A DNA stretch of 64,000 nt from Salmonella bongori NCTC 12419 (GCF_000252995.1 NC_015761.1:558001-622000); one strand, 5' to 3'. Counted from the first letter of the stretch, positions 26,900 to 35,868 are shown. Notes: generated by a model from the sequence alone, not told the origin. Numbers and translations: made by a program.

Positions 26900-26960
26900 T
26901 CTGAAGTTACCTTGTACGGGTAGTTCAGGTAATGGGGCCGCCTGTCAGGCGGCCTTTTTA
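26900..26960 (+). ncRNA. Candidate short RNA ending in a strong terminator, upstream of ahpC
   Basis: An intrinsic terminator (GGCCGCC, loop TGTCA, GGCGGCC, then TTTTTA; 26936-26960) lies in the dsbG-ahpC gap with no plus-strand gene before it. Upstream is a second possible stem (TTACC / GGTAA, about 26907-26932). A TATACT at 26891-26896 could serve as a -10 element, giving an RNA near 60 nt; no good -35 is visible. It may be a small RNA or an attenuated ahpC leader. Confidence 0.4.
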
Positions 26961-27109
26961 CTTTAGATGGCTGAAAGGGCGCAGTGTTCACAATGTTGCC
27001 CGGATCGGGTTGTTAGTTAACGCTTATTGATTTGATAATGGAAACGCATTAGCCGAATCAGAAAAATTCCGTTAACTTACTCCTCAACGAAAACACGGAG
27101 GAAGTATAG

Positions 27110-27673
27110 ATGTCCTTAATTAACACCAAAATCAAACCTTTCAAAAACCAGGCGTTCAAAAACGGTGAATTCATCGAAGTCACTGAGAAAGATACCGAAG
27201 GCCGCTGGAGCGTCTTCTTCTTCTATCCGGCCGACTTTACCTTTGTTTGCCCGACTGAGCTGGGCGACGTGGCTGATCATTACGAAGAACTGCAGAAGCT
27301 GGGCGTAGACGTTTATTCTGTTTCTACTGATACCCATTTCACCCACAAAGCATGGCACAGCAGCTCTGAAACCATCGCAAAAATCAAATACGCGATGATC
27401 GGCGACCCGACTGGCGCCCTGACCCGTAACTTCGACAACATGCGTGAAGATGAAGGTCTGGCAGACCGTGCAACCTTCGTTGTTGACCCGCAGGGGATCA
27501 TCCAGGCTATCGAAGTTACCGCTGAAGGTATCGGCCGTGACGCGTCTGACCTGCTGCGTAAAATCAAAGCGGCTCAGTACGTTGCAGCCCACCCAGGCGA
27601 AGTTTGCCCGGCAAAATGGAAAGAAGGCGAAGCGACGCTGGCTCCGTCTCTGGACCTGGTCGGCAAAATCTAA
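27110..27673 (+). CDS. ahpC: Alkyl hydroperoxide reductase peroxiredoxin subunit AhpC
   Basis: Typical 2-Cys peroxiredoxin, 187 residues, which reduces H2O2 and organic peroxides and is recycled by AhpF. The peroxidatic Cys47 is in FTFVCPTELGD, and the resolving cysteine is in GEVCPAKW near the C-terminus. It has a strong ribosome site (GGAGG at 27100) and codon use typical of a highly expressed gene. In enterics it is OxyR-activated; I could not place the OxyR site with confidence. Confidence 0.98.
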   Translation: MSLINTKIKPFKNQAFKNGEFIEVTEKDTEGRWSVFFFYPADFTFVCPTELGDVADHYEELQKLGVDVYSVSTDTHFTHKAWHSSSETIAKIKYAMIGDPTGALTRNFDNMREDEGLADRATFVVDPQGIIQAIEVTAEGIGRDASDLLRKIKAAQYVAAHPGEVCPAKWKEGEATLAPSLDLVGKI

Positions 27674-27679
27674 ATTTCC

Positions 27680-27800
27680 GTCGTCTTTCACGTCATAGCG
27701 GCGTTGGCGTCGCCTGCTCACCCCGGTCACTTACTTATGTAAGCTCCCGGGGATTCCCAGGCTAGCCGCCTTGCTCTGACGCGAAATACTTAGGAAATGG
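27680..27800. repeat. ERIC element between ahpC and ahpF
   Basis: The core (CACCCCGGTCACTTACTTAT, then GTAAGCTCCCGGGGATTC) is nearly identical to the sequences on which the ERIC1R and ERIC2 typing primers are based. Flanking GGCGTTGGCGTCGCC and GCCGCCTTGCTCTGACGCG give the expected imperfect palindrome. It sits directly after the ahpC stop. Its RNA would form a long hairpin within the ahpCF transcript. Confidence 0.85.
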
Positions 27801-27915
27801 CTTTAGTTATGGGCGCATTCGCGCCCATTTCATTCCAGCACCATGATTCAAGTTGCATTCAGGTATGCCTTATCAGGCAGCTTGCATGATGATGTTTTTT
27901 AAGCAGGAGATAACG

Positions 27916-29481
27916 ATGCTCGACACTAACATGAAAACCCAGCTCAAGGCCTACCTTGAGAAACTGACCAAACCTGTTGAGCTGATTGCCACGCTGGATG
28001 ACAGCGCTAAATCGGCAGAAATCAAGGAACTGCTGGCGGAAATCGCCGAACTTTCACCGAAAGTGACCTTTAAAGAAAATAACAGCCTGCCCGTGCGCAA
28101 GCCCTCTTTTCTGATCACCAATCCAGGCTCGGAGCAGGGGCCGCGCTTTGCGGGCTCGCCGCTGGGCCATGAATTTACCTCGCTGGTGCTGGCGCTGCTG
28201 TGGACGGGGGGGCATCCGTCTAAAGAGGCGCAGGAACTGCTGGCACAGATCCGCGATATTGACGGTGATTTTGAGTTCGAAACATATTATTCCCTTTCCT
28301 GCCACAACTGCCCGGACGTGGTACAGGCGCTGAACCTGATGGCGGTGTTGAATCCACGGATTAAACATACGGCGATTGACGGCGGCACCTTCCAGAATGA
28401 AATCACCGAGCGTAACGTAATGGGGGTTCCGGCGGTATTTGTGAACGGTAAAGAGTTCGGCCAGGGACGTATGACTCTGAGCGAAATTATTGCCAAAGTG
28501 GATACCGGGGCAGAAAAACGAGCGGCGGAAGCGTTAAACAAACGCGAGGCGTATGATGTACTGATTGTCGGTTCCGGTCCGGCAGGGGCGGCGGCGGCGG
28601 TTTACTCGGCGCGTAAGGGGATTCGTACCGGTTTGATGGGCGAACGTTTTGGTGGCCAGGTGCTGGATACTGTTGATATCGAAAACTATATTTCAGTGCC
28701 AAAAACCGAAGGCCAGAAACTGGCGGGCGCGCTGAAAGCGCATGTCAGCGATTATGACGTTGACGTCATTGATAGTCAGAGCGCAAGTAAACTGATTCCG
28801 GCAGCGTCAGAAGGCGGATTGCATCAGATTGAAACCGCGTCCGGCGCAGTATTGAAAGCGCGCAGTGTTATCATCGCCACTGGCGCCAAATGGCGTAATA
28901 TGAATGTGCCCGGTGAAGATCAGTATCGCACCAAAGGCGTGACTTATTGCCCGCATTGTGACGGTCCACTGTTTAAAGGCAAGCGTGTTGCCGTTATTGG
29001 AGGCGGTAACTCTGGCGTTGAAGCGGCTATCGATCTCGCAGGGATTGTAGAACACGTTACCCTGCTGGAGTTTGCGCCGGAAATGAAAGCCGACCAGGTA
29101 TTGCAGGATAAAGTCCGTAGTCTGAAAAACGTCGATATTATTCTGAATGCGCAAACCACCGAAGTGAAAGGTGATGGTAGCAAGGTTACGGGTCTGGAGT
29201 ATCGCGATCGCGTCAGTGGTGACACGCATCAGGTTGCACTGGCGGGGATCTTCGTGCAGATCGGCCTGCTGCCGAATACCCAGTGGCTGGAAGGCGCGCT
29301 GGAACGTAACCGGATGGGCGAAATTATCATTGACGCCAAATGTGAAACCAGCGTTAAGGGGGTCTTTGCGGCGGGTGACTGTACCACTGTCCCTTACAAG
29401 CAGATTATTATCGCCACAGGCGAGGGGGCAAAAGCCTCGCTTAGTGCCTTTGATTATCTGATTCGCAGCAAAGTCGCCTAA
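27916..29481 (+). CDS. ahpF: Alkyl hydroperoxide reductase flavoprotein subunit AhpF
   Basis: NADH-dependent FAD disulfide reductase that regenerates AhpC, 521 residues from the ATG at 27916 (AGGAG at 27905). The N-terminal double thioredoxin-fold domain carries LSCHNCPDVV (about Cys129/132). The thioredoxin-reductase-like part has GSGPAGAAAA, the active CPHC (about 345-348), GGGNSGVEAA and the late GVFAAGDCT. It is separated from ahpC by about 240 bp containing an ERIC, yet most likely co-expressed. Confidence 0.98.
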   Translation: MLDTNMKTQLKAYLEKLTKPVELIATLDDSAKSAEIKELLAEIAELSPKVTFKENNSLPVRKPSFLITNPGSEQGPRFAGSPLGHEFTSLVLALLWTGGHPSKEAQELLAQIRDIDGDFEFETYYSLSCHNCPDVVQALNLMAVLNPRIKHTAIDGGTFQNEITERNVMGVPAVFVNGKEFGQGRMTLSEIIAKVDTGAEKRAAEALNKREAYDVLIVGSGPAGAAAAVYSARKGIRTGLMGERFGGQVLDTVDIENYISVPKTEGQKLAGALKAHVSDYDVDVIDSQSASKLIPAASEGGLHQIETASGAVLKARSVIIATGAKWRNMNVPGEDQYRTKGVTYCPHCDGPLFKGKRVAVIGGGNSGVEAAIDLAGIVEHVTLLEFAPEMKADQVLQDKVRSLKNVDIILNAQTTEVKGDGSKVTGLEYRDRVSGDTHQVALAGIFVQIGLLPNTQWLEGALERNRMGEIIIDAKCETSVKGVFAAGDCTTVPYKQIIIATGEGAKASLSAFDYLIRSKVA

Positions 29482-29510
29482 AAGAAAGAAGCCAACACCT
29501 GCCTATTCTG

Positions 29511-29543
29511 AGCCGCCTGCTACCCTGCAGGCGGCTTTTTTTT
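29511..29543 (+). terminator. Rho-independent terminator after ahpF
   Basis: AGCCGCCTGC / GCAGGCGGCT with a 6-nt loop and an eight-T run. It separates ahpCF from the following oxidoreductase operon. Confidence 0.9.
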
Positions 29544-29705
29544 ACCGTTCAGGTATAAATCTTATTTTTAGAAACAAAAAAATACATTATCCATTTATTT
29601 TGTAGGGTTAATGAATTTTTTAATCAAAAAAAATAAGTTCCTTTTGTTTATCCTGTCTCCTCTTTATCACAAATATTTTTTATGTGAATGTTGAGCGGTG
29701 CATTA

Positions 29706-30260
29706 ATGGATTCAATTTATGAATACCTGACGGAACTTGAATCTTCAGGACTATTACTACGTGATTTTTTTATTTCCTCTGACAGCCAGACTCTTAAGTC
29801 TGCTTACCTTGCGCTTAATAAAGAAGCCGCTGAGTTAAGCGACAGTGACTGGCTGGCTGCAGAATATGATTTTAATGCCCTGTTTGTCGGTCCTGGAAAG
29901 CTTAAGGCCGCGCCCTATGCTTCGGTTTATCTGGAGGAAGATGCGTTGGTAATGGGTAAGTCTACGTTAAGTTTACGGGAGTTTATGGAAGATTTAGGTC
30001 TCTCCATAAATAAAAAAAATAATACGCCTGATGATCATATTTCTTATGTTCTGGAATTGGCAGTTTTATTGCTTATCAACGCCAGAAAGTCCCCGGAATA
30101 CATAGAAATGCTTACTCGATATGTAAATTCTTATATAACCGAGTGGGTGCCTGAGTATATCGAAAAAATAAAAATAAATGCCCAGACTGCGCCGCTACGT
30201 AAGGTTGCGGAAAAATTATCTTATTGGCTTGATGAATTAATTACGAGAGTACAATTATGA
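29706..30260 (+). CDS. TorD/DmsD-family redox-enzyme maturation chaperone
   Basis: A 184-residue all-helical protein (MDSIYEYLTELESSG) with the family pattern of an acidic YNALFVGP-like segment (EYDFNALFVGPGKLKAAPYASVYLEED split across about residues 55-85) and DHISYVLELAVLL. Such chaperones bind the Tat signal of a cognate molybdoenzyme and help insert the cofactor. It overlaps the next gene, which has a Tat signal, by 4 nt. A GAGCGG favours the start at 29706 over the ATG at 29688. The gene is clearly more AT-rich than its partners. Confidence 0.85.
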   Translation: MDSIYEYLTELESSGLLLRDFFISSDSQTLKSAYLALNKEAAELSDSDWLAAEYDFNALFVGPGKLKAAPYASVYLEEDALVMGKSTLSLREFMEDLGLSINKKNNTPDDHISYVLELAVLLLINARKSPEYIEMLTRYVNSYITEWVPEYIEKIKINAQTAPLRKVAEKLSYWLDELITRVQL

Positions 30261-32536
30261 GCAATGAACCGGGACTTCTGAACAGACGTTCGTTTTTAAA
30301 GGGACTGGTTGCGCTGGGGGCGGTATCCGCTTTACCCGGCGGGCTATTGTCTTCCCGTTGCGCTTATGCGCAACCGCCGATTCCTTTTAACCCTAAGACC
30401 TACAAAATCTATCGCAATGCGTGCCCACGTAATTGCTATGACACGTGTAGCCTGAAGACCTGGGTTAAAGATGACGTAATCACCTTCGTGGAGGGCGCGC
30501 CAGAATCCACTTTTACGCACGGCACGCCGTGCGTAAAAGGACTTAGCTACCCGCGCCGTGTCTACAGCCCGGATCGCATCAAATATCCCATGGTACAGGA
30601 TGTGCGTGGCAGCGGTAACTGGCGTCGTATCTCCTGGGAAGAGGCAATGCAGCGTATCGCTACCAAGATGCTGGAAATCAAGAAAAAAGACGGTTCCATG
30701 CTGGGCGTGGCGCTGACCAAATACTCCGGCAAGTTCGGCGTACTGAACTATGCCGTTGAAGGGATGATGTCCTCACTGGGCTATACCACTCGTTTCGCCG
30801 GCACGCCGTGCTGGCCTGCCGGTATCGATGCGCAAAACTACGACATGGGCGATATGTGGTGTAACGACCCGGAAGATATGGTGAAAGCGAAATATATCAT
30901 TATCTGGGGCGCCAATCCGGCCTGGTGCTCGATGCACTCAATGAAGTACATCTATCAGGCGCGCGAGAAAGGGGCGAAGGTCGTCGTTATCGACCCGCTG
31001 CTGTCGCAAACCGCTGCTAAAGCCGATCTTTATCTGCGTGTTCGCCCAGGTTCTGACGGCGCGCTGGCGCTGGGGATGGCGCGTCATCTGGTCGATAAAG
31101 GGCTGGTGGATCAGGATTTCGTCAACAACTACGCCCACGGTTATGCCGAGTTTGAAGTGTATCTGCGCAATAACGTGACTGTGGAATGGGCATCAGAAAT
31201 CTGCGGCTTGTCTGTGGATGTCATTCGCCAGCTGGCGGAAGAGTTTACCGCCGTTAACCCGGCCACCGTATGGATTGGTTACGGAATGCAGCGTCACGTC
31301 AATGGCGGCGCTAACGTGCGGGCGATTGACGCCTTTGTCGCCATGACCGGTAATATCGGCGTGGAAGGCGGTGGTGCGCGTTATGGGCATCTGCATACCT
31401 GGGGTTTTAATTATAACGCCATGTTGCAGAAGCAGCCGGAAGGTTCCATTGGCGTGCCTGGCGCGGCGGGGACAACCAGCGAATTTGGTGCAGCAGCCGG
31501 TAGCGAAGCCGTCCAGTACTCTGATCGTTCTTTGAATATCAACCAGACGGCGCAGGGGATCCTCGACGCTACTGATCCACCGGTACGTATGCTGTGGGTG
31601 GCCTGTAAAAACCCGTTTGCCCAGGATTTTGATCGCAGCAAAATGGAAAAAGCGTTTGAAAAGCTGGAGATGGTGGTGTGCGCCGACCAGTTCTTCAACG
31701 AAACCGTTCAGCATGCCGATATTGTGCTACCGGTGACGACAGCGTTTGAAGAGTGGAATGTAGACGCCTCTTACTGGCACTACTGGCTTTCTATTAACCA
31801 GCCGGCTATCAAGCCAATGTTCGAAGCGAAATGCGATCTGGAAATCGCCACGATGCTGTCGCGCACCATCAATAAGATGGCGCCGGGCTCCTGTACCTTC
31901 CCGCAAGAGTTTGACCACAAGCGCTGGCTGGATCTGGAATTTAACGACGGAATGGCGAAGATGTTCGGTATCTCTTCCTGGGACGAGCTGCTGGATGGGC
32001 CGAAAAAAGCGATTCTGCCAAGCTCTGCCGCCTGGTATGACCGTAAGTTCAAAACGCCCTCAGGCAAGTATGAATTTAAATCTGAACTGGCGGAGAAGAA
32101 CGGCCACACCGCGCTGCCGGAATACAAACCGGAAGCCGAGAGTAAATTGCCGTTCCATCTATTTACGCCGCACGTGCAGTTTGGTCTGCATTCGCAGTTT
32201 ATCAACCTGGACTGGATGCAGGTGTTCTACCCGGAACCGTTTGTCTATATGCACCCAGCTTCGGCGCAGAAAAAAGGTATTGCTGAGAACGATCTGGTGA
32301 AAGTCTTTAATACCACGGGTGAGATTGAGTTGCGTGTCAAAGTGACGACTAACGTGCCGGAAGATTTTCTGGTGATGTACGAAGCGTGGTTCCCGAAACG
32401 GAAATATAACGTGCAGAACGTGGTGGCTGATACTCCGGCCGATATGGGGTTAATGAAAACGGGCGCGCCGGGTGCCGCCATTCATAGTCAGTTTGCTGAC
32501 GTTGTGCTGATCGGTAAAGGAGGTGACGTCGCATGA
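30257..32536 (+). CDS. Molybdopterin oxidoreductase, DMSO-reductase family catalytic subunit
   Basis: A 759-residue periplasmic catalytic subunit. The twin-arginine signal is NRRSFLKG (Arg10-Arg11), with likely cleavage after CAYA. A [4Fe-4S] motif follows: Cys56, Cys60, Cys64 and Cys92. Then come bis-MGD-binding regions (IIWGANPAW, VIDPLLSQTA, WIGYGMQRH, HLFTPHVQFGLHS). The segment GTPCWPAG puts Cys185 roughly where the molybdenum ligand is expected, so the substrate may not be DMSO. With the next two genes it forms a DmsABC-like complex; Salmonella has several such operons. Confidence 0.88.
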   Translation: MSNEPGLLNRRSFLKGLVALGAVSALPGGLLSSRCAYAQPPIPFNPKTYKIYRNACPRNCYDTCSLKTWVKDDVITFVEGAPESTFTHGTPCVKGLSYPRRVYSPDRIKYPMVQDVRGSGNWRRISWEEAMQRIATKMLEIKKKDGSMLGVALTKYSGKFGVLNYAVEGMMSSLGYTTRFAGTPCWPAGIDAQNYDMGDMWCNDPEDMVKAKYIIIWGANPAWCSMHSMKYIYQAREKGAKVVVIDPLLSQTAAKADLYLRVRPGSDGALALGMARHLVDKGLVDQDFVNNYAHGYAEFEVYLRNNVTVEWASEICGLSVDVIRQLAEEFTAVNPATVWIGYGMQRHVNGGANVRAIDAFVAMTGNIGVEGGGARYGHLHTWGFNYNAMLQKQPEGSIGVPGAAGTTSEFGAAAGSEAVQYSDRSLNINQTAQGILDATDPPVRMLWVACKNPFAQDFDRSKMEKAFEKLEMVVCADQFFNETVQHADIVLPVTTAFEEWNVDASYWHYWLSINQPAIKPMFEAKCDLEIATMLSRTINKMAPGSCTFPQEFDHKRWLDLEFNDGMAKMFGISSWDELLDGPKKAILPSSAAWYDRKFKTPSGKYEFKSELAEKNGHTALPEYKPEAESKLPFHLFTPHVQFGLHSQFINLDWMQVFYPEPFVYMHPASAQKKGIAENDLVKVFNTTGEIELRVKVTTNVPEDFLVMYEAWFPKRKYNVQNVVADTPADMGLMKTGAPGAAIHSQFADVVLIGKGGDVA

Positions 32537-33090
32537 GACGCGCATTCTTAGTTAATAGCGATAAATGCATTGGCTGCCGTGGCTGTGCGATGGCCTGTAA
32601 AAGTTTTAACCAGCTGGAACCGGAACGCTTCTGGCGTTACGTCTATCCGCTGGATAAAGAAATCTATCCGCATGAGGAGCGAGCGTTTTACTCGCTGGCC
32701 TGTAACCACTGTGAAAATCCGGCCTGCGTCGCCGCCTGCCCGGTAGAAGCCTACACCAAACGTGAAGATGGCGTGGTGGTGCATAATCCTGAGCACTGTA
32801 TCGGGTGTAAGAACTGTATTCGCAATTGCCCATATGGGGCGCCGCGCTTCAATGAAGAAACGCGTAAAGCCGAAAAGTGCAGTATGTGTTATGAACGTCT
32901 CGATGTTGGTATGAACCCGGCCTGTGTAAATGCCTGTCCGGTTGGTGCGCTGAGTATTATCGATCTGGATGCCGATCCGCTGCCTGACAATGCGGTGCAG
33001 TTCCCGCCGGGGTTTCCGCGAATGCCGCACCTCAATCCAGGGACGCGCTTTATTCTGGCGCGTCAGCCTAAGCAGCCGGAGGACAAGTAA
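32533..33090 (+). CDS. DmsB-like iron-sulfur subunit
   Basis: A 185-residue ferredoxin-type electron-transfer subunit with sixteen cysteines in four clusters: CIGCRGCAMAC, CNHCENPACVAAC, CIGCKNCIRNC and KCSMCYERL with CVNAC. This is the usual four [4Fe-4S] layout of DmsB/NrfC-type proteins. It relays electrons from the membrane anchor to the molybdenum subunit. It overlaps the upstream gene by 4 nt and the downstream gene by 1 nt. Confidence 0.92.
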   Translation: MRRAFLVNSDKCIGCRGCAMACKSFNQLEPERFWRYVYPLDKEIYPHEERAFYSLACNHCENPACVAACPVEAYTKREDGVVVHNPEHCIGCKNCIRNCPYGAPRFNEETRKAEKCSMCYERLDVGMNPACVNACPVGALSIIDLDADPLPDNAVQFPPGFPRMPHLNPGTRFILARQPKQPEDK

Positions 33091-33857
33091 TGGAAAAATA
33101 TGAACTGCCGCTGGTGTTTTTTACGGTCTTAAGTCAGATGTCTGTAGGGATGGCGCTGATACTGACATGGCGTACGCTACGTGGCGAAATTGAAGCTAAG
33201 CGCGTCTACTGGCTGGTGACTGGCCTGGTGCTGGCACTGGCGTCTGTTGCCGCGATTTTGCACCTGGCGCATCCGGATCGTGCATATGACGCATTACGTA
33301 ACCTGCAACATGCCTGGCTGAGCCGGGAAATTCTCGGTGCCACTCTGTTTGGCGTTGCAGTGGGCGTAACGTTTCTTGCGAAGGGACATAAAGCGCCGGC
33401 TATCGTCGCCTCGGTGTGTGGTGTGGTATTGGTGGCGGTACAGGGCATGACCTACGCCGCGCCAGCAATGGTAGCTATCGCCAATGGTTTTACCATGTTG
33501 TTATTTTTTATTACGGTATGGGTGATGGGAGGCGCGGCAATTCCACTGTTAACATTAAAGCCTGCCCACTCTGCGTTACGCCAGGGGATTGTGGTGTGTA
33601 TTGCCGTCTTGCTCTCAGCTCCACTGCTTTGGTTGAGCGGGGGGACGATCATGCAAATGACGGCGCGTTCATGGCTGGCTTCACCGTTTTATCTGGCAAG
33701 TCTGGCCTGCCTTGCGATCGCTTTCATCGTCAGCCGTCGCAGCGATTCACGCCCGGCGCTCCTGCTCATCTTATTATTTGTCGGCGTATTCCTGAGCCGC
33801 CTGGTCTTTTTCGGTGATACGGTGAGCACTATTGTGAATATCGGGCATTTGTACTGA
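33090..33857 (+). CDS. DmsC-like membrane anchor subunit
   Basis: A 255-residue polytopic protein with about seven or eight hydrophobic segments and the family start MEKYELPLVFFTVLSQMSVG. A conserved HLAHPDRAYDALRNLQHAWLSRE stretch follows the second or third helix; its histidine and acidic residues belong to the quinol-oxidising region in DmsC proteins. It anchors the complex and takes electrons from menaquinol. Last gene of the operon. Confidence 0.9.
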   Translation: MEKYELPLVFFTVLSQMSVGMALILTWRTLRGEIEAKRVYWLVTGLVLALASVAAILHLAHPDRAYDALRNLQHAWLSREILGATLFGVAVGVTFLAKGHKAPAIVASVCGVVLVAVQGMTYAAPAMVAIANGFTMLLFFITVWVMGGAAIPLLTLKPAHSALRQGIVVCIAVLLSAPLLWLSGGTIMQMTARSWLASPFYLASLACLAIAFIVSRRSDSRPALLLILLFVGVFLSRLVFFGDTVSTIVNIGHLY

Positions 33858-33870
33858 CGGTTATTCAGTA

Positions 33871-33900
33871 AAAAACCCCGCCAGGATTACTCTGGCGGGG
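33871..33900. terminator. Bidirectional terminator between the dmsC-like gene and uspG
   Basis: CCCCGCCAG / CTGGCGGGG with a 7-nt loop between convergent genes. It is preceded by five A residues (a U-tract for uspG) and followed by CTTGTC on the plus strand. Confidence 0.8.
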
Positions 33901-33924
33901 CTTGTCAATGTTGAGATAACAAGG

Positions 33925-34353
33925 TTAACGCACTACCAACACTGGCAGTGTCGCATGGCGAACCACGCTTGAGGCGTTAGATCCCAGCAGGTGTGTCGTA
34001 ATGGACGGATTACGCGAACCGATCACTACCACATCGGCATCCAGTTCTTCGCCCATTTCATTCACTACATCGCGTACGCTACCAAAGCGAACGTGGGTTT
34101 TAATCCGTGAAGGATCGATGCTGAAGTGCTCCACCATCGTTTGTAGACGCGTTTCCGCCTCGTGCTGCAAATGTTCTTCAAAGCGACGGACATCGGCGGC
34201 AAAGCGGTGCAGGCTCATGCTTGCGGAGCCTGGCAGAACATGCAACAGATGAATGACGCCATCCTGTTGCGCCAGAAACTCAGCGTGACGAATGGCTTTA
34301 TCGCTTAGTTCCATTTCAAAAACATCAACCGGCATAATGATTGTCTTATACAT
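33925..34353 (-). CDS. uspG: Universal stress protein UspG
   Basis: A 142-residue cytoplasmic universal stress protein (YbdQ). It starts MYKTIIMPVDVFE and ends with the nucleotide-binding motif GSRNPSITTHLLGSNASSVV followed by PVLVVR, the ATP-binding G-2x-G-9x-G(S/T) type of signature in modified form. It is a single gene convergent with the oxidoreductase operon. Confidence 0.95.
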   Translation of the reverse strand: MYKTIIMPVDVFEMELSDKAIRHAEFLAQQDGVIHLLHVLPGSASMSLHRFAADVRRFEEHLQHEAETRLQTMVEHFSIDPSRIKTHVRFGSVRDVVNEMGEELDADVVVIGSRNPSITTHLLGSNASSVVRHATLPVLVVR

Positions 34354-34578
34354 ACCCGTTTCTCCCTGTTAATCAATACTGAACTTATTCAAACATATAA
34401 TAATGTTTCTTTCTGTTATTTGTCTGGCAATTTTAAATATTACGACAATCCGCCTTTAAAAAATGCTTGCCGTTTTTCCAGGAAAAATCCTAAAGCAGCC
34501 TGTTTTCCCGGCACTTCCTGCGTGATAGCTACCCTTTTATAAACAAACGCGACATTTACCGTTATTCCAGGAGGCTGC

Positions 34579-35817
34579 ATGAAAGCATTGACGTATCACG
34601 GTCCACATCATGTAAAAGTTGAAAATGTACCCGATCCCGGCATTGAGCAGCCCGACGATATCATTTTACGTATTACCGCCACCGCGATTTGCGGTTCCGA
34701 TTTGCATCTCTATCGCGGCAAGATCCCACAGGTAAAGCATGGCGATATTTTCGGCCATGAATTTATGGGAGAGGTCGTTGAAACCGGGCGGGAAGTGAAG
34801 AATATTCAGAAAGGGGATCGAGTCGTTATTCCGTTCGTTATTGCTTGCGGCGACTGTTTTTTCTGTCGCCTACAGCAATATTCCGCCTGTGAAAATACCA
34901 ACACCGGGCACGGTGCAGCGTTGAATAAAAAACAGATCCCGCCGCCGGCGGCGCTGTTTGGTTATAGCCATCTTTATGGTGGCGTTCCCGGTGGGCAGGC
35001 TGAATACGTTCGTGTGCCAAAAGGCAATGTCGGGCCGTTTAAAGTGCCGCCGCTGTTATCTGACGATAAGGCGCTGTTTCTTTCCGATATTTTGCCTACT
35101 GCCTGGCAGGCGGCAAAAAACGCTCAGGTTCAGCAAGGTTCCAGTGTGGCGGTTTTTGGCGCGGGCCCGGTAGGATTGTTGACCATTGCCTGTGCGCGGC
35201 TGTTGGGCGCTGAACAGATCTTTGTTGTTGATCACCATTCCTGGCGGTTACGTTTTGCCGAAGAACGCTACGGCGCGATACCGATAAACTTCGATGATGA
35301 AAACGATCCGGCGGAAAAAATTATTGAGCAGACCGCAGGACACCGCGGCGTGGACGCAGTTATTGATGCTGTCGGATTTGAAGCGAAAGGCAGTATGACG
35401 GAGACGGTACTGACAAACCTTAAACTGGAAGGCAGCAGCGGCAAAGCGTTGCGACAATGTATCGCAGCAGTCCGGCGCGGCGGCGTGGTCAGCGTGCCTG
35501 GCGTTTATGCTGGTTTTATTCACGGCTTTCTGTTCGGCGACGCATTTGATAAGGGGCTGAGTTTCAAAATGGGTCAGACCCATGTTCACGCGTGGCTGGG
35601 TGAATTATTGCCGCTTATTGAAAAAGGGCTGCTAAAACCGGAAGAGATTGTCACACACTATATGCCGTTTGAAGAGGCGGCGCGCGGCTACGAAATTTTC
35701 GAAAAACGCCAGGAAGAGTGCCGGAAGGTCATTCTGGTGCCGGGGGCATCATCGGCGGAGGCGGCGCAAAAACAGGCGACGGGAATAATCAATCCGTTAC
35801 CCGGCAGTGTCGTTTGA
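34579..35817 (+). CDS. ybdR: Zinc-dependent alcohol dehydrogenase family protein YbdR
   Basis: A 412-residue medium-chain dehydrogenase. The catalytic zinc region is ICGSDLHLYRG and GHEFMGEV. The structural zinc loop has CGDCFFCRLQQYSAC, and the NAD(P)-binding motif is VFGAGPVGLL. The length and insertions resemble glutathione-independent formaldehyde dehydrogenase-type enzymes. The substrate is unknown. It is monocistronic, with AGGAGGC before the ATG, and convergent with rnk. Confidence 0.9.
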   Translation: MKALTYHGPHHVKVENVPDPGIEQPDDIILRITATAICGSDLHLYRGKIPQVKHGDIFGHEFMGEVVETGREVKNIQKGDRVVIPFVIACGDCFFCRLQQYSACENTNTGHGAALNKKQIPPPAALFGYSHLYGGVPGGQAEYVRVPKGNVGPFKVPPLLSDDKALFLSDILPTAWQAAKNAQVQQGSSVAVFGAGPVGLLTIACARLLGAEQIFVVDHHSWRLRFAEERYGAIPINFDDENDPAEKIIEQTAGHRGVDAVIDAVGFEAKGSMTETVLTNLKLEGSSGKALRQCIAAVRRGGVVSVPGVYAGFIHGFLFGDAFDKGLSFKMGQTHVHAWLGELLPLIEKGLLKPEEIVTHYMPFEEAARGYEIFEKRQEECRKVILVPGASSAEAAQKQATGIINPLPGSVV

Positions 35818-35846
35818 AAGAGGCTGAAAGAGAAGAGGGAACGGAA

Positions 35847-35868
35847 AGAGGATGCGCAGGCATCCTCT
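35847..35868 (-). terminator. Hairpin downstream of rnk
   Basis: AGAGGATGC / GCATCCTCT, a 9-bp stem with a 4-nt loop. On the minus strand it is followed by TTCCGTTCCC, a weak U-tract. It may serve rnk and, less well, ybdR. Confidence 0.5.

Noticed and set aside
26961..27109. OxyR binding site before ahpC
   Set aside because: OxyR control of ahpC is established for enterics, but I could not find four properly spaced ATAG-like elements with confidence.
27116..27730. A 204-codon frame on the minus strand opposite ahpC
   Set aside because: It mirrors a strongly codon-biased highly expressed gene; such antisense frames are common artefacts. There is no ribosome site or recognisable family.
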